In this document: in pieces, positions 51,621 to 62,960 of the stretch | Numbering within the stretch: position 1 is the stretch's first letter | Layout of the letters: every line of letters begins with the position of its first letter | Assembly (NCBI GenBank): GCA_029207755.1 | Contig: JARCOQ010000009.1 | Location: 35,114,914-35,178,913, forward strand | Reading direction: 5' to 3' | Length of the DNA stretch: 64,000 nucleotides | DNA from: Chamaea fasciata | Taxonomy: Eukaryota; Chordata; Aves; Passeriformes; Sylviidae | The notes under the pieces: model-generated | Told to the model about the DNA's origin: nothing | The model's database searches: none | Seen by the model: only the letters and a program-made list of their open reading frames with translations | Position numbers and translations under genes: made by a program

Positions 51621-51983
51621 ACCACGGTCTTCACCACAGCCTGCAGAGGAATTTTGGCTCCAGTGCCTGGAGCACCTCCTCCCCTCTTTCTCCACTGCCT
51701 TTGGTGTCTCCATGTTGCTTCCTTCCCGTGTTCTCACCTCCTCCTCTTCTCTGGCTGGAATTAACACCACAGCCCCAACCTTGTTTTGATTTTCTTCTTA
51801 AATCTCCTATCACGGATTCAAGACCAACCTTTCTCATAGGCCCAGCCTTGGCCAGCAGCATGTCCATCCTCAGAGCCATCAGGGATTGTCTGCTGGGCAT
51901 AGTGGAAACTTCCAGCAGCTTCTCACAGAAGGCACCTCTGTGGCCACCTGCTCTCAAAAACCAGTCCTTGCAAACCCAACACA

Positions 51984-52160
51984 AAAGGTTTGTCCAGCAC
52001 TGGCACAGGCTGCCCAAGGAAGTGGTGGAGTCACTGCCCCTGGAGGGATTTAAGAGACGTGTGGCTGTGGCACCTGGGGACATGGCTGTGTGACCTGGCA
52101 GTGATGGGTTAGTCGTTCACGTTGATGATCTTGGAGGTCCTTTCCAACTCAAATGATTCT
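51984..52160 (+). mobile_element. CR1 LINE fragment, right half of an interrupted copy
   Basis: Starts with the right target-site duplication AAAGG (51984-51988) and continues 'tttgtccagcactggcacag', 'gaagtggtggagtcactgcc' and 'ggcagtgatgggttagtcg', ending 'ttccaactcaaatgattc'. This is the direct continuation of the CR1 piece at 50085-50157. Confidence 0.88.
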
Positions 52161-53700
52161 TGTGAAAAGGTTCTCCTTTCACACAGGGCTAACAAAAAAA
52201 AAGGCTGCTTGCAGAAAACCCAGCTTCCATCCTCTTTCCTGAGGCCCACGGCACCTGCTCCCACAGCATTAAGTCTCTCTGGCCGTCAGAGCGTTTGCCC
52301 TGCTCAGGGAGCAGATTTGCATGGTGCCTTTGAGGGTTTCCCACCACAGCAAAACCACTTCACGGGCCATGGGCTGCCAACACCCCAGATGTGCCTTGAT
52401 CCATCACTCTTGTCCAACTGGCCTGACTCAGGAGCCCCGTGGGCAAAGGGCTGAGAGGGGGAGGATGGAGAGCCGACTTTTTTACAGCAGGGTCAGACTG
52501 GGAGAGAAGCAAAGGTGGGAGATCTGGGAGTTTATTTTCCAGATACTACCTTCAATGCATCCACTTTTCCAACACTCAGAGTGAGCAGCTGCATGGCTCT
52601 GAGCTGCTGGCTGGGGTTAAACGACGACAACCTTCTGACAAGAAGGCTGGGCACCAGAAGCGTCTATTTTGGTTTATTTGGGGCTCATCCCTCCACACCA
52701 GTGGCCCCTCTCCAGTGGCTGGCCATGCAGAGGACCTCCATCTGACCTCCCAGGGCAAAGTCACCCGGCAGAAGCTGGTGGGGATGATTAGGATGCCGAT
52801 GCACGCTGTAGCCATGCAAATAATGTGGAAAAACGGCAGGCAATCTGGCCGAGCAGCTGTCGGAAGGTCGGTGAGATGAGGCGACGCAGACGGACCGAGG
52901 GGCACACGGCGACGGGCAGGAGCAGCAGGCAGCTCCGATCCCTCGCCAGCCCCATTCCTGCTGCCCCCTTCCCGGTCCGCGCTGCATCGGGGCAGGAGCG
53001 GACCTCTCCCATCAGGAGATGCTTCGCTGCTCCGCGCCCCTGTTACAGCACAGGTCAACCTATTACTCTTAAATAATTCCCTGTCTGCCGTCCCTGGCGG
53101 CTCTTTTCCCTCTCCCTGCCTCTGCACCGCGCAGTGGGGCGGGTGAAAGGAGCTTTGCGCCCCGCTAAAAGCCGGCTCGGACATCCCTGTGGCCCAGGCA
53201 AAGGCGCTCCCGTCGATCCCGAATCACTGCAGGCAGGAGGGAGGGCTCAGCGCCTCTTGCTGAAGGCAAGGCATCTCGGGGGGGACTGTGGAACAGAGCT
53301 GACATGGATTCCAAGTATGCTCCTAATAGAGCTGGGACTCTGCCTCCCTCACCCTGGGCTGCTTGGGACAGATTCCTGCCCAGGTATCGTTTGCTGCAGG
53401 AAGCAGAGTCACAGCAAGCGCCAGCCCCTCTTCCAGCCCCAGCAGAGAGATAAAAACCAGCCCCATGTTTTGGTTTCTATCCCCACGCTCCATCCTGGGA
53501 GCGATCCGACTGCCAGACTGGGTCCCTCGCTCACATGCCAGCACAGAACGCTCACACGGATGTGTGCAGACTTCCAATTCCTGTGTTCTTAATTGCACTT
53601 TTAATTACATTTATTAATTGCATTACTGCTCATCCAAGCCAGGCAATTTCCAATTTCTAAGTTTGATTTTAAAACCTGATAATTTCCTTTCTTACAATCC

Positions 53701-53717
53701 TTTTTTTTTTTTTTTTC
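53701..53717. repeat. T homopolymer
   Basis: About seventeen T. A similar T tract starts near 55081. No retroelement body adjoins either. Confidence 0.75.
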
Positions 53718-54279
53718 TGGTGGAAATCCACCCCACCTTTCAATCAGCTCTCATTAATATGTACCTCTTGTTGCTATCTCTATTAAGTGACCTCCCTCAT
53801 TATCGGGTGACACTGGCAAACGGCCACCGCAGAGCTATAATTCAATTGAGGGGCTTTTGAAAACACCATAAACACAGCTGGAATGGATGCTTTGTAGGAG
53901 CTGGAGAGGAATTAGCTGCTGGATAACCACACTCGGAACTGAGAGCGCTCGTCCACGGCAGACACAGCCCGACCCAGCGTACGGCACTGGAGGAAGGGAT
54001 ATCACAACCACCCAGCCCACAGAGGGTGTCCTTGCCATGCTGGCAGGACAAAGGCACTCAGCAGGCAGAGGACAAACAGCCACATGGAGCAGAAGATGCT
54101 CTGGTATCCCGTGGGATAAACCTGCTTGCTTTTTCCAGCCCAGAGATCCCCCTTTGCCCTTGCCGACGCAGTGGCTGATCCATGGCACAGCATCCCCAAG
54201 GGCTGGGGCTCCTGGTGGCACCAGTCACTTCTGCAGCACAAGTCTTGGGAGGAAAGCCCAGGAGAGGCAGATGGGAGAG

Positions 54280-54352
54280 GAATCACAGAATCCTAAAACG
54301 GTTTGGGGGTTGGGTAGGGAAGGGCCTTAAAGATCACCCAGTTCCAACCCAC
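54280..54352 (-). mobile_element. CR1 LINE 3'-end fragment
   Basis: Reverse-oriented CR1 tail: 'aatcacagaatcctaaaacgg', then 'gggccttaaagatcaccca' and 'gttccaaccc'. About 70 bp. Confidence 0.75.
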
Positions 54353-55185
54353 AAAAGCCAGCAGCTTCCCACCGCTCTGGGAGGCAGCAGAAGAAAAGGG
54401 TGGTGATGCAATCACCACTTCACTACCTCAGCATCCACAGCCAAATTTCATCACAAAAGCCACATTTCTCTCCCATTCTGCATCTCCAGCCTTCAAGGAG
54501 CAGGCAGGGCTAGGACGAGGGCTGGGAGGCAGTCTGTGCTTCCCTCCTTGGCTGCTGGTAGGTCAGTCCCGGTTTCAGAGACAGCAGATGGGAAGCCAAG
54601 ATGCTCTAACAAGACATTTGAAAGTCAGACACAAGCGCCAAGAATGTGAAAAGCTGTCAGTCAGTGAGCCCCTGGCTCCAGCAGCACCGCATCTCTCCTG
54701 CTGGTGTGATTTTCCTGCTGGAAAAAGGTGTTTGGAGCAATCTCCCTCTCCGCAAGGGCATCCATGGCCCAGCAACCCTTTGGCTCTCATCTTCCTAGAG
54801 ATGGTGAGCATGGATCAAGTGGATCCAGGTGGCCACAGTCAAGGTCTACACTCCTGCAATGCTTTTTTTTGGGGAACAAAGGCAGGGGGATTACAGAACC
54901 CAGGGGGATTTTCCACCATCCCTCCCCTCAACATCAAAATGCAATAGCAAAGTCAAACCACCAGAGCGATTTACTGCTACCAGCCAGCAGTCAGTGTGGG
55001 TTGAGACAAGAAATCCGTTTTCCAATTCCTGTTTGAGGGCTATGCCATAAACTGGACAGATCCTGGGATTTTTTAATATCCTTTTTTTTTTTTTAGTTGC
55101 CACCAACTTTCACTTTCTGGCACCCCATGGCAGCCCACTGGGGGATGCTCCCGATGGCAAATGACTCCCATTAAGGCAGAGCGTT

Positions 55186-55440
55186 CACACAATGCATTAC
55201 AAATGAAACCCTAATGACAGGACACCAGCAGCACTGCTCCCACTTGATATTAATTAGGTGCCACTTTCTTTTAATGGTACATTAATTAATGCGGGATATC
55301 AACGGAAGTCCACGACACCCCCATTAATACAAATGAATTCATTATCATCGGTGTTACTACAAGAAATGACAAATAAATCTGTAACAGTGGGACACTTCAA
55401 ATAATAGCCACGAATCATTAGGTATTGTCTTCATTTATAC
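55186..55440. other. Candidate conserved intronic element, TAAT-rich
   Basis: About 250 bp with at least eight TAAT/ATTA cores, including ATTAATTAATG, ATTAATTAGG and AATCATTAGG. It is free of repeat similarity, with no open frame. Dense homeodomain-type cores in unique intronic DNA are often seen in vertebrate conserved non-coding elements. That it is one is inference. Confidence 0.22.
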
Positions 55441-56439
55441 AACATACTGCAAATATACACAGGAAATCTATGGATGCTTATCTAGCCACACGTCCCTCTC
55501 CATGCCTCCTCCCTGGCTCTCAAGCTGTCCTGAGCCACCTTGGAGGGCCAACAAAGCTGGCCAAGAAGAACTGGGACTTGCTTCATCACTTCACTGCCTT
55601 CTTGCCATCTCCTCTTATCCCAGCACTTCTCACTATCCCCTTCTCTTGAATCTTCAAAAGACCCTGTGATCTCGCACATGTAATCCTGGAAAGAGGATCA
55701 CCTTTCCTTCCTCCATCTCTTGCATTCCTGTTTTTAGCCATCAGAAAGAAACCTGCCCACTTTTCTACCTTATTTATTATTTTACTGCTTATTTATCTGC
55801 TGTTGTGGTAGAGAAGCTAAAAGCACCTTTCCCAGCACAGAGCAGCCCACCTCTGACCATGGGAGGAGCGAGTAGTGTGTCCTCAGGAAACTAAGGAAAA
55901 AACCCCACAATTCCCTTTGAAATCTGGGATTTGTAAGTCCCAAAGATTCATCAAAAAGAAACTCCTGGAAAAGCCTCTGCAGCAGCCTGAGAGCAGGCAC
56001 CACCCCTGACACGGGTGAACACAAAATCCATACAGCCATGCTGATTCAAATAAAAAAAACCTTCTCTGTCTCCCCATGGATGGCTTCATTACCAGAGGAA
56101 GGATCGATACAGGTTCAGCTGGGGTCTCCTCTTTGGGCTTTGCTGGTGCTGAGACAGCAAACCCCAGCAGGAAGCATTCCTGTCTGAGCTCACACCCCAG
56201 TTCCCTGTCTCCCACTGCCCCTGGGCTGCTCATGGGCAGGGACACTGGAATGTGCAGGGAACAGCCTTTTAAAACACAATATATGGAGGCTGACTCGGCC
56301 GTGAACTGCAGGAAAACCCAGGCAGGAGCCAGGCTGAGCAAATCAGACGCACAATAAAGACAGGGAAACCAAGGATCCAAAGGGGGATTTTTTTTTTTCC
56401 CCAGATGAGGAAAAAAACCATAACGCTCATCTTTAAACT

Positions 56440-56672
56440 GAAAGAGAAGAGATTTAGATTAGATGTGAGAAAGAGATTCTTTATTCAGAGGAAGGGCAGG
56501 CCCTGGCCCAGGTTGCCCAGAGAAGCTGTGGCTGCCCTGGATCCCTGGAAGTGTCCCAGGCCAGGTTGAACGGGGCTTGGAGAACCCCAGTCTAGTGGAA
56601 GGTGTCCCTGCCCATGGCAGAGGATTGGAATGAGATGAGCTTTAAGGTCCCTTCCCACCCAAATTGTCTGAA
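56440..56672 (+). mobile_element. CR1 LINE 3'-end fragment
   Basis: Sense CR1 tail of about 230 bp: 'gatttagattagatgtgag', 'ggttgcccagagaagctgtg', 'tagtggaaggtgtccctgcc' and 'ctttaaggtcccttcccacc'. Confidence 0.9.
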
Positions 56673-59313
56673 AATTTCCTGGTGTTCCTGGGTGTCTTGC
56701 ATTGCGCCTGCAGATGAGACATTTAGAAAATAAGAGAGAAAAGGGAAAAGTTATTCTTAACGTGATGATGTACCTAAGCCATGTCCAACCTGATTTATTT
56801 CGTGGGTCTACTTGATAAGCTGTGCTTCTGATAACTGTCATTAGAAATGGCGTGTTTGTGCTGTGATTTAAGGGGCCCAGACCTGGGCCTGTCCCTGGCC
56901 ATACCCTCAGCACCTTGGGAGGTCACCAACACCTCGGCTGTATCTTGGGGAAGAATAGAAGCACAGGGAAGAATTTCTTCCTCATATTTAATCCAAACCT
57001 ACTCTGTGTTAGTGTGAAGCCAGTCCTCAACATTAGTAGCCCAGAGAACTTGATAACCCCCTCTGAAAACCTGAGCTCTCCTCCAAACACCCCCTCTAAC
57101 CATGGTTTGGGCAAGTATGGCAGCAAAGACCTTCTAAAAACCCTTTTTTTCTGCAATTGAATGCATCGGCCTGAAGTCTCATAAGCTCTGTGTTGAGGCA
57201 AAGCATCTTTCCCTCTAATTTTTCCTTGTGTTGCCAAAGGAACTAGCCTTTACAATCCAGCCCAAAGAACTGGCCGAGCACACTGGGGAGTCACGACAGA
57301 AGAGGGGTCAAAGAAATCTATTGGTGACACCAGTTGTTTCAAGCAGGTTTTAAAAACACCTTAAGTGGTTTCTAAAAAGACCTGGTGTTTTACTATAAAA
57401 GCCCTCGGCTGGTGTGCTGGGGTTTGTTCTTAAGGGGCCCCAGTCTCTGAGGGCCCCTGGGAACATCACAAGAACCAAGGCCATGGGGTCCCAAAAGCTC
57501 ACCACATCATCTCCTGCGGGGATAATACAGCAGGAAAAGGCTTATAAAGCACATTCCAGCATGGGATGTCTGTATTAAAGAACAGGAACAAGGTGGGAAA
57601 GGAGAAGGAGAGAGAAAACAAAGCAGAAAGAAAAAACTGCACTTTTGTCCTTTTCTAGAAACAGAGGGCCAGCTCCCTCCTTCCTTCTCTCAGTTCACCG
57701 TATCTTCTTGCAAGCAGCAGAGGAGATCCCAGCTCTGCCAGCATCCTTGCCAGGTCCAAGGAATTAACATGGCATTACTTGAGTGGGGGGAAAAGCCCCA
57801 AACCCAGGCAGACTCAAACCCATGTAGCCCTGGCAAAACCTTCCTTGCTGAAACCATTCCCTTTGAGGCACTGTCTTCAGTCCCAGTCTTTTCCTGAGTG
57901 CTGACATCCTCCCATCAGGATCAGACCAAGCCTTATCACCTTGTGGCTATGGCTGAGGAGCAGGAGAGAGTCAGGATCATTTGCCAGGGCAGGGAAAAAC
58001 TAACCCTGCATCCCCCCCCTTCCCAGCCCTCCTGCCACGGCTCCCTCTCCCCTTCCCATGCTGATTGGAGAAGCTCATCCTTCTGCTGATTGCAGCTGAT
58101 GGTCCTGGCTGGGTTTTGCCCTTCCAGACCAGACCCTCAATTATCAAGGGTCTGGTTTTTATAAAAGGTTTGGGTTTTTAACTGTTGGGTTTTTTTGGGG
58201 TTTGGTTTTGTGTGTGTGTGTTTTGTTGTTTTTTTTTTCTTTCCCATTTCAGCTAGCGAGTTTATTTTCTGCTTGGGCTCTTTCCTGCCCTGTCTGGATG
58301 TGCTGATGGGTTTTAGGGCTTGCCAGAATCCAGCAAAACCAGACTCGCTGGGTAGTATTAACTTCTAACCCCGGTGTAAAAATAGCTGCAATAAAGCAGA
58401 GTGAATAATATCAGCTTCACCTAATGTAACTTTGATTAAAAAGTGGTGCCCTCTTCATCACTCCTGGATGGTAACTCCAGAGAAATGTCCTTCCCAAGGG
58501 ATGGAAAGCCAGCCAGGTCTGGGGAGAGAACAGCCAGTACGACACAGGCACATTCCAGGGCTGTTGCTGAGCCTAACAGGGAAGGTGGAGGGACCAAACT
58601 CAGAGGGAAACCCAACAAAACGGGGAAAAAAGGCAGATTCCTGCCCATCTGGGTAGCAAGGCAACCCACAGACCCTTCCAACTTAAGTCCAGCTGCAGGA
58701 CCAAACCACTGAGGTCCATGGCACAAAAGCCTCATCCCTTCCCTTCCCTCAGATGCAAAAAACCCCCACGTATTTAATTATTCTCCTCTTCACTCCTGGT
58801 GCCGGCAGACTGTGTCAGGAGCTGTTTTGTTACAGCGTGCAGGAGGAGGCAGGAAAGGTTTTAATTTCACGCCATGCACCAGGCGCTGCAATTTTGGACA
58901 CTGTTTGTTATCTGACTTCTGGCCCTATCTCTGGTCCCGGCGCTCCTCAGGCAGCCGCGGCCAGTTGGCTTTTTAATTTATTCTCTGCTAGAATGGGGAT
59001 TCTGTTCAAGTGAGAGCCCTCACTGCCCAGGCATGCTGGTTTAATAACAAAATGCCTTCGAGTTTGGAGGTGTGACTCTGTGCCAAGTTTGGTGCCACTC
59101 CTGGCGGGCTGCAGCTCCTGTGCCACAGCAAACAGGGCTGGAGGAAACCCCACTGCTGCAAACCATCCTGTCCTTCAACTTCTGTTCACCCAGAAAGAAA
59201 AAAAAAAAAATCACCAAAAATGGTGTTAAAGCCAATTCCCAAATCTGCCCCTCCTCAGATGGGTGAACCATAACCCCAAATCAAAGGATGGCCTTCTGCG
59301 GAGTGGGAGGAGT

Positions 59314-59690
59314 CCTAGGATGGTTTGGGTTGGAAAGAACCTTAAAGTTCATCTCATTCCAAGCCCCTGCCATGGGCAGGGACACTTCCACTAGACCAGG
59401 TGACTCCCAGCCCCATCCAACCTGGCCTAGAAAACTTACAGGGATGGGGCAGCCACAGCTTCTCAGGGAACCCTGTGCCAGGGCCACCCCACCCTCACAG
59501 GGAAGAATTTTTTGCCAATATCCCATCCCATCTAGTCCTGCCCTATGGCAGCGTGAAGCCATTCCCCCTTACCCCTGTCAAAACCTCCTCCAGGTACTGG
59601 AAGGAGCCCATTCCCCAGCAGAGGATTGAGGATGACTTGGAAAACAGCTGCCCTCATCTCTCCAGGCTGACCCTTTGCCCAGAAGCCAGG
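59314..59690 (-). mobile_element. CR1 LINE 3'-end fragment
   Basis: Reverse-oriented CR1 tail of about 375 bp: 'ctaggatggtttgggttgg', 'cacttccactagaccagg', 'gccacagcttctcaggga' and 'ccatctagtcctgccctat', ending near 'catctctccaggctgaccc'. Confidence 0.9.
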
Positions 59691-62136
59691 TGAAGAATTT
59701 CCCATGTTTTTGGCATAAGCAAAAAAGCAAGGCATGAAGTCACATCTGCAGGCCGGGAAGCCATAGCATCCCTCCTGTGGTGGATGTCCAAAAAACATCC
59801 CCAAAAACTGGCTGAGCACCTCTGAGAGGATCACACCGCAGGGAAACTCTCCCCAAAGTTTTTGTTGTGTGAGCCTTCTTCCCAAACCCTGACCCCGTCT
59901 TTCTTCCAGGGTGGTCTGTCAATAGAGCATTCAGATCTCCGGGAAAGGGCTGGGGATGAAAGGAACCAGGAGCAGGTAATTGCTGCGTGAAAATGACAGC
60001 GCAGCGATTTCCACGGCCTAACACAGACCGTGGAATACCAAGAGGCAGCTGACAGCGGAGAATCAATACCTCCCAAGAGGTGGGATTATTAGGGAGAGAA
60101 AGGGGCTTGAAAGATCCATAAGTGCCTGATGAGTGACTATTTCCAAAGGACTGCTGGCTGAATGACAATTGCCTTCGGAAGGATGCCGGGACCATTCCCA
60201 GGGTGCGCCCTCAGCCCGGGGATGCTCCGGCAGGAATGGCCAAGTCTGGATGCAAAACACAGCTGGGCCATCATCCCCCTCCTTCCTGAGGCCCTTCTCT
60301 GGCAAAAGGGAACTCTCCCCTTCCCTTGGTGCCCCCTGGAAGGTGCCAGGTAACATCCCGACAGGGATTTTAGGGAAAGCCGGCTCTGGCATTTTGGCCT
60401 CTGTGCTGGCATTTCCTTCAGAAAGGCGGCAAAAAGAGGCTGCAGGAAAAAAAGTGGGGTGGCAATAATTCTTACCCAAAGCACCTCTGCAGTCATTAAC
60501 AAACCACGTCTGTCAGTTCCCTGCAGTCGTTTTCTACCGGCACTTTTTAAATCCCAATTCCCATGCTTTGCTCAACTCCACACTGCAGCCACACACAAGG
60601 TCCATCCTACAGAACCATTAACATCACCCCAAAAGGATAAGTGCATCTGTTTTACACCTCTCCATAAAGCCATGGGAAGGCACCAGGGTCTCCAGCACTC
60701 CCAAGCGACAATGACTTCAGTTCTCAGTCCCAGGAGAGCTGGTTACCCACAGCAGCCACCCTGTTCCCCAGGGACAGCCCAGCATCCGAGCAGCCAAGAC
60801 AACAACACAGGACGACAACAACATCACTTTGCTTCTCCCTGATACATCAAGTGTGCACCTGCCAAACCATCCCTAGGCTCAATCTCTTGGAAAACACGAA
60901 TTCAGGCACCTCCAGATGAAGATTTGCCCTCTGCACACGAACAGGGAGCTCATTTGAAACACGGATGCCTCTGGGCATTCCAGCTTTCCACAAGGTTTCA
61001 CGCACCCAGCAGCTCTCTCTGCCAAGAGCAGGCTGCTGAAAATGCAGCTTGGAAGCTGCTTTCGCTGGCTTGGGGGAAATTCATGTTCGGCTTAGGGCAA
61101 AGCATGTTTAAATACAAAAGTTCCTTCTGGATGAGAGCAGCCAGGAGGCCAGGGAGTCTCATTTTCCCAGGGGAGAACCAATTGCTCGCAGCATATCAGG
61201 GTGGGAAAATGGAGTGAAAATCAGAAGAGATCTTTCTTCTCTGACCCCCACGCAGCTCCAGCCTGCACGCAGTTAATTATTTATTTATTTAAACTTTTTC
61301 TTTTTCTCCAAAGGTGAACACATAAATACGATTTTCTTGTACAAGGGGAGGGAAGCACAAGCAAGGAGGGAGTGAGGGGGGAACCTTAAAGAGCAATTTT
61401 TGAAATGTCAGCAGGCAAGATTTTGCCCAAGGACAGCTTAGATGCACCATTTGTTACCCAAAAGAAGGTAAAAAGGTGTTACATGCCTCGGTTTGCACCC
61501 TTCAGGTCATCAGGTGGACTCTACAGCAGGAAAAGAGCGAGGCACAAGATGTGCTCTCCAAAACCTCCATCCAGCGGAATTTCTTCTATTGCTATTTATC
61601 TTCTTTCAAGTGTAAGAAGAATGAAAAACTCTCTTGTTTAATTGGAGAAGTTATTTATTTGCTAGCACTTGGCTCGGGCCAGGGAAGGAGCGTCAAAAAA
61701 CCAAGGATGCACGGCACCTTCATTTGCAGTGGCAGAGCCAGCCCTTGGAGCTCCTCTGGGATCTGGAAGGATGGGGAAGACCAGGAATAACGGGCAGAGG
61801 ACAGGAAGAGCTGAGAAAGGGGGGCAGCAGAGGAAAACTCCTTCCTCTCTGCTCCTGTCACCCTACAGAGCCTTCTGCACTACTAAATCTCACCTCCTGC
61901 AGCATGCCACCCCGTCTGTGATGGGAAGGTGTGTGTTGGGTCCACACACCTTCACTGTGATTCTGAAAGCACAAAAATCAACAAAAGGAGTCCTCTGATT
62001 GAAAAACCAATTAATGAGACCTGTAAGGAAGCCCAACAGACCCAACAAACCACCGGATAAGAGCTGTTATCAAAATCCTATCCCTCCCCCAATGCCTGGA
62101 TCAGAGGCAGTGAATAAATGTCCTGCAGCAACAAAT

Positions 62137-62330
62137 GTGGGATATTTTGGGCACTGCCAAGCCCACCACTCAGCCATGTCCCCAGGTGCCACATCCACAC
62201 ACCCAGTGAATTCCTCCTGGCATGGTGACTCCAACATTGCCCCGGGCAGACTGTTCCATAACCTGACAACCTTTCCAGTGAAGAGTTTTTCCCTAATATC
62301 CAATCTAGATGCCCACTGGAGCAAAACACT
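62137..62330 (-). mobile_element. CR1 LINE 3'-end fragment
   Basis: Reverse-oriented CR1 tail that lacks the extreme 3' end: 'ggcactgccaagcccacca', 'gcagactgttccataacc' and 'cctaatatccaatctagatg'. The matching open frame on the minus strand (62070-62324) is a decayed CR1 frame. Confidence 0.85.
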
Positions 62331-62819
62331 GAAGTCAAAGAAAAATTCACCTGGCTGAGGATAACCCAGAAGCGAGTGCTAAGGCTGCAGCCCAAAGTGC
62401 ACAGCCAGCTATAAATAAAAGCTAAAAAAGAGCACTTCTGATACCTGGATGTAGTTCTTGCTCTCAACACATTCCATGTACTTGGTTCAAGATTTAGCCA
62501 AGAGATTTAAACAAAAGCACCTTGTCAAAGCTGTGACAAGGAGGAGGGATTTTTTTGGAGGGGGAGAAGAAAGATGCCTGTTCATCACCCACTGCAACCA
62601 ACCCCAAGGGGCAAGAGCAGCAAGGCCACCTTGGCAGGGGTGCAGCACCCACCCCAAGCGCAGACCTGCTCCGCCAGCAAAACCCCATTAAAACACAACA
62701 GGCAGAAATAATGTTCCAGGAATGCATCTCCTTCAAAACAGCTGCACCCGGCAAACATTCTGTGGCCCAAGACTCAAATGCTGCTCCTCTTCCCATCCGT
62801 CAGGCTCGGTGAAGGATTT

Positions 62820-62960
62820 GCTGCGCGGGTTTTGTTTTGTTTATTACTTCTAATGACTTTCTCATTATCATTTCGCTGTGAAACATAAACGATGGTTATG
62901 GGAGAAATCATATTATTTGGATGGCTTTATTAAATTAGAGAGCAAATCTGTGTGTATTTC
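62820..62960. other. Candidate conserved intronic element
   Basis: Unique-looking AT-rich stretch with TTTATTAC, CTAATGAC, CATTATCATTT and TTTATTAAATTAG motifs and no repeat similarity. A regulatory function is inference only. Confidence 0.2.

Larger units (their letters stand above)
50158..51983 (-). mobile_element. Avian ERV LTR (outer), interrupted by a second LTR
   Basis: 1826 bp bounded by TG...CA, with 5-bp flanks AAAGC (left) and AAAGG (right), a target-site duplication with one mismatch. The sense strand is minus: it starts TGTGTTGGGTTTG at 51983 and carries the polyadenylation hexamer at 50332-50337. Removing the inner element (50488-51215) and one inner duplication leaves about 1.09 kb, a plausible solo LTR. 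No viral coding region is present. The plus-strand segment at 1-654 is another copy of the family. A 40-bp unit is repeated about three times at 51501-51620. A 5-bp duplication would fit an ERVL-like integrase, but class assignment needs a library search. It lies in the same orientation as CDH23. Confidence 0.82.

Noticed and set aside
50850..51770. 306-codon open frame on the minus strand
   Set aside because: It runs across the inner LTR boundary into the outer LTR, is GC-rich, has no recognisable domain and repeats a 'PWGS' motif that comes from the 40-bp tandem units. It is an artefact of the elements, not a gene.
55782..56380. Two overlapping minus-strand open frames of 85 and 165 codons with hydrophobic runs
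   Set aside because: No signal peptide or conserved domain, no splice context, and the frames overlap each other. They look like chance frames in intron.
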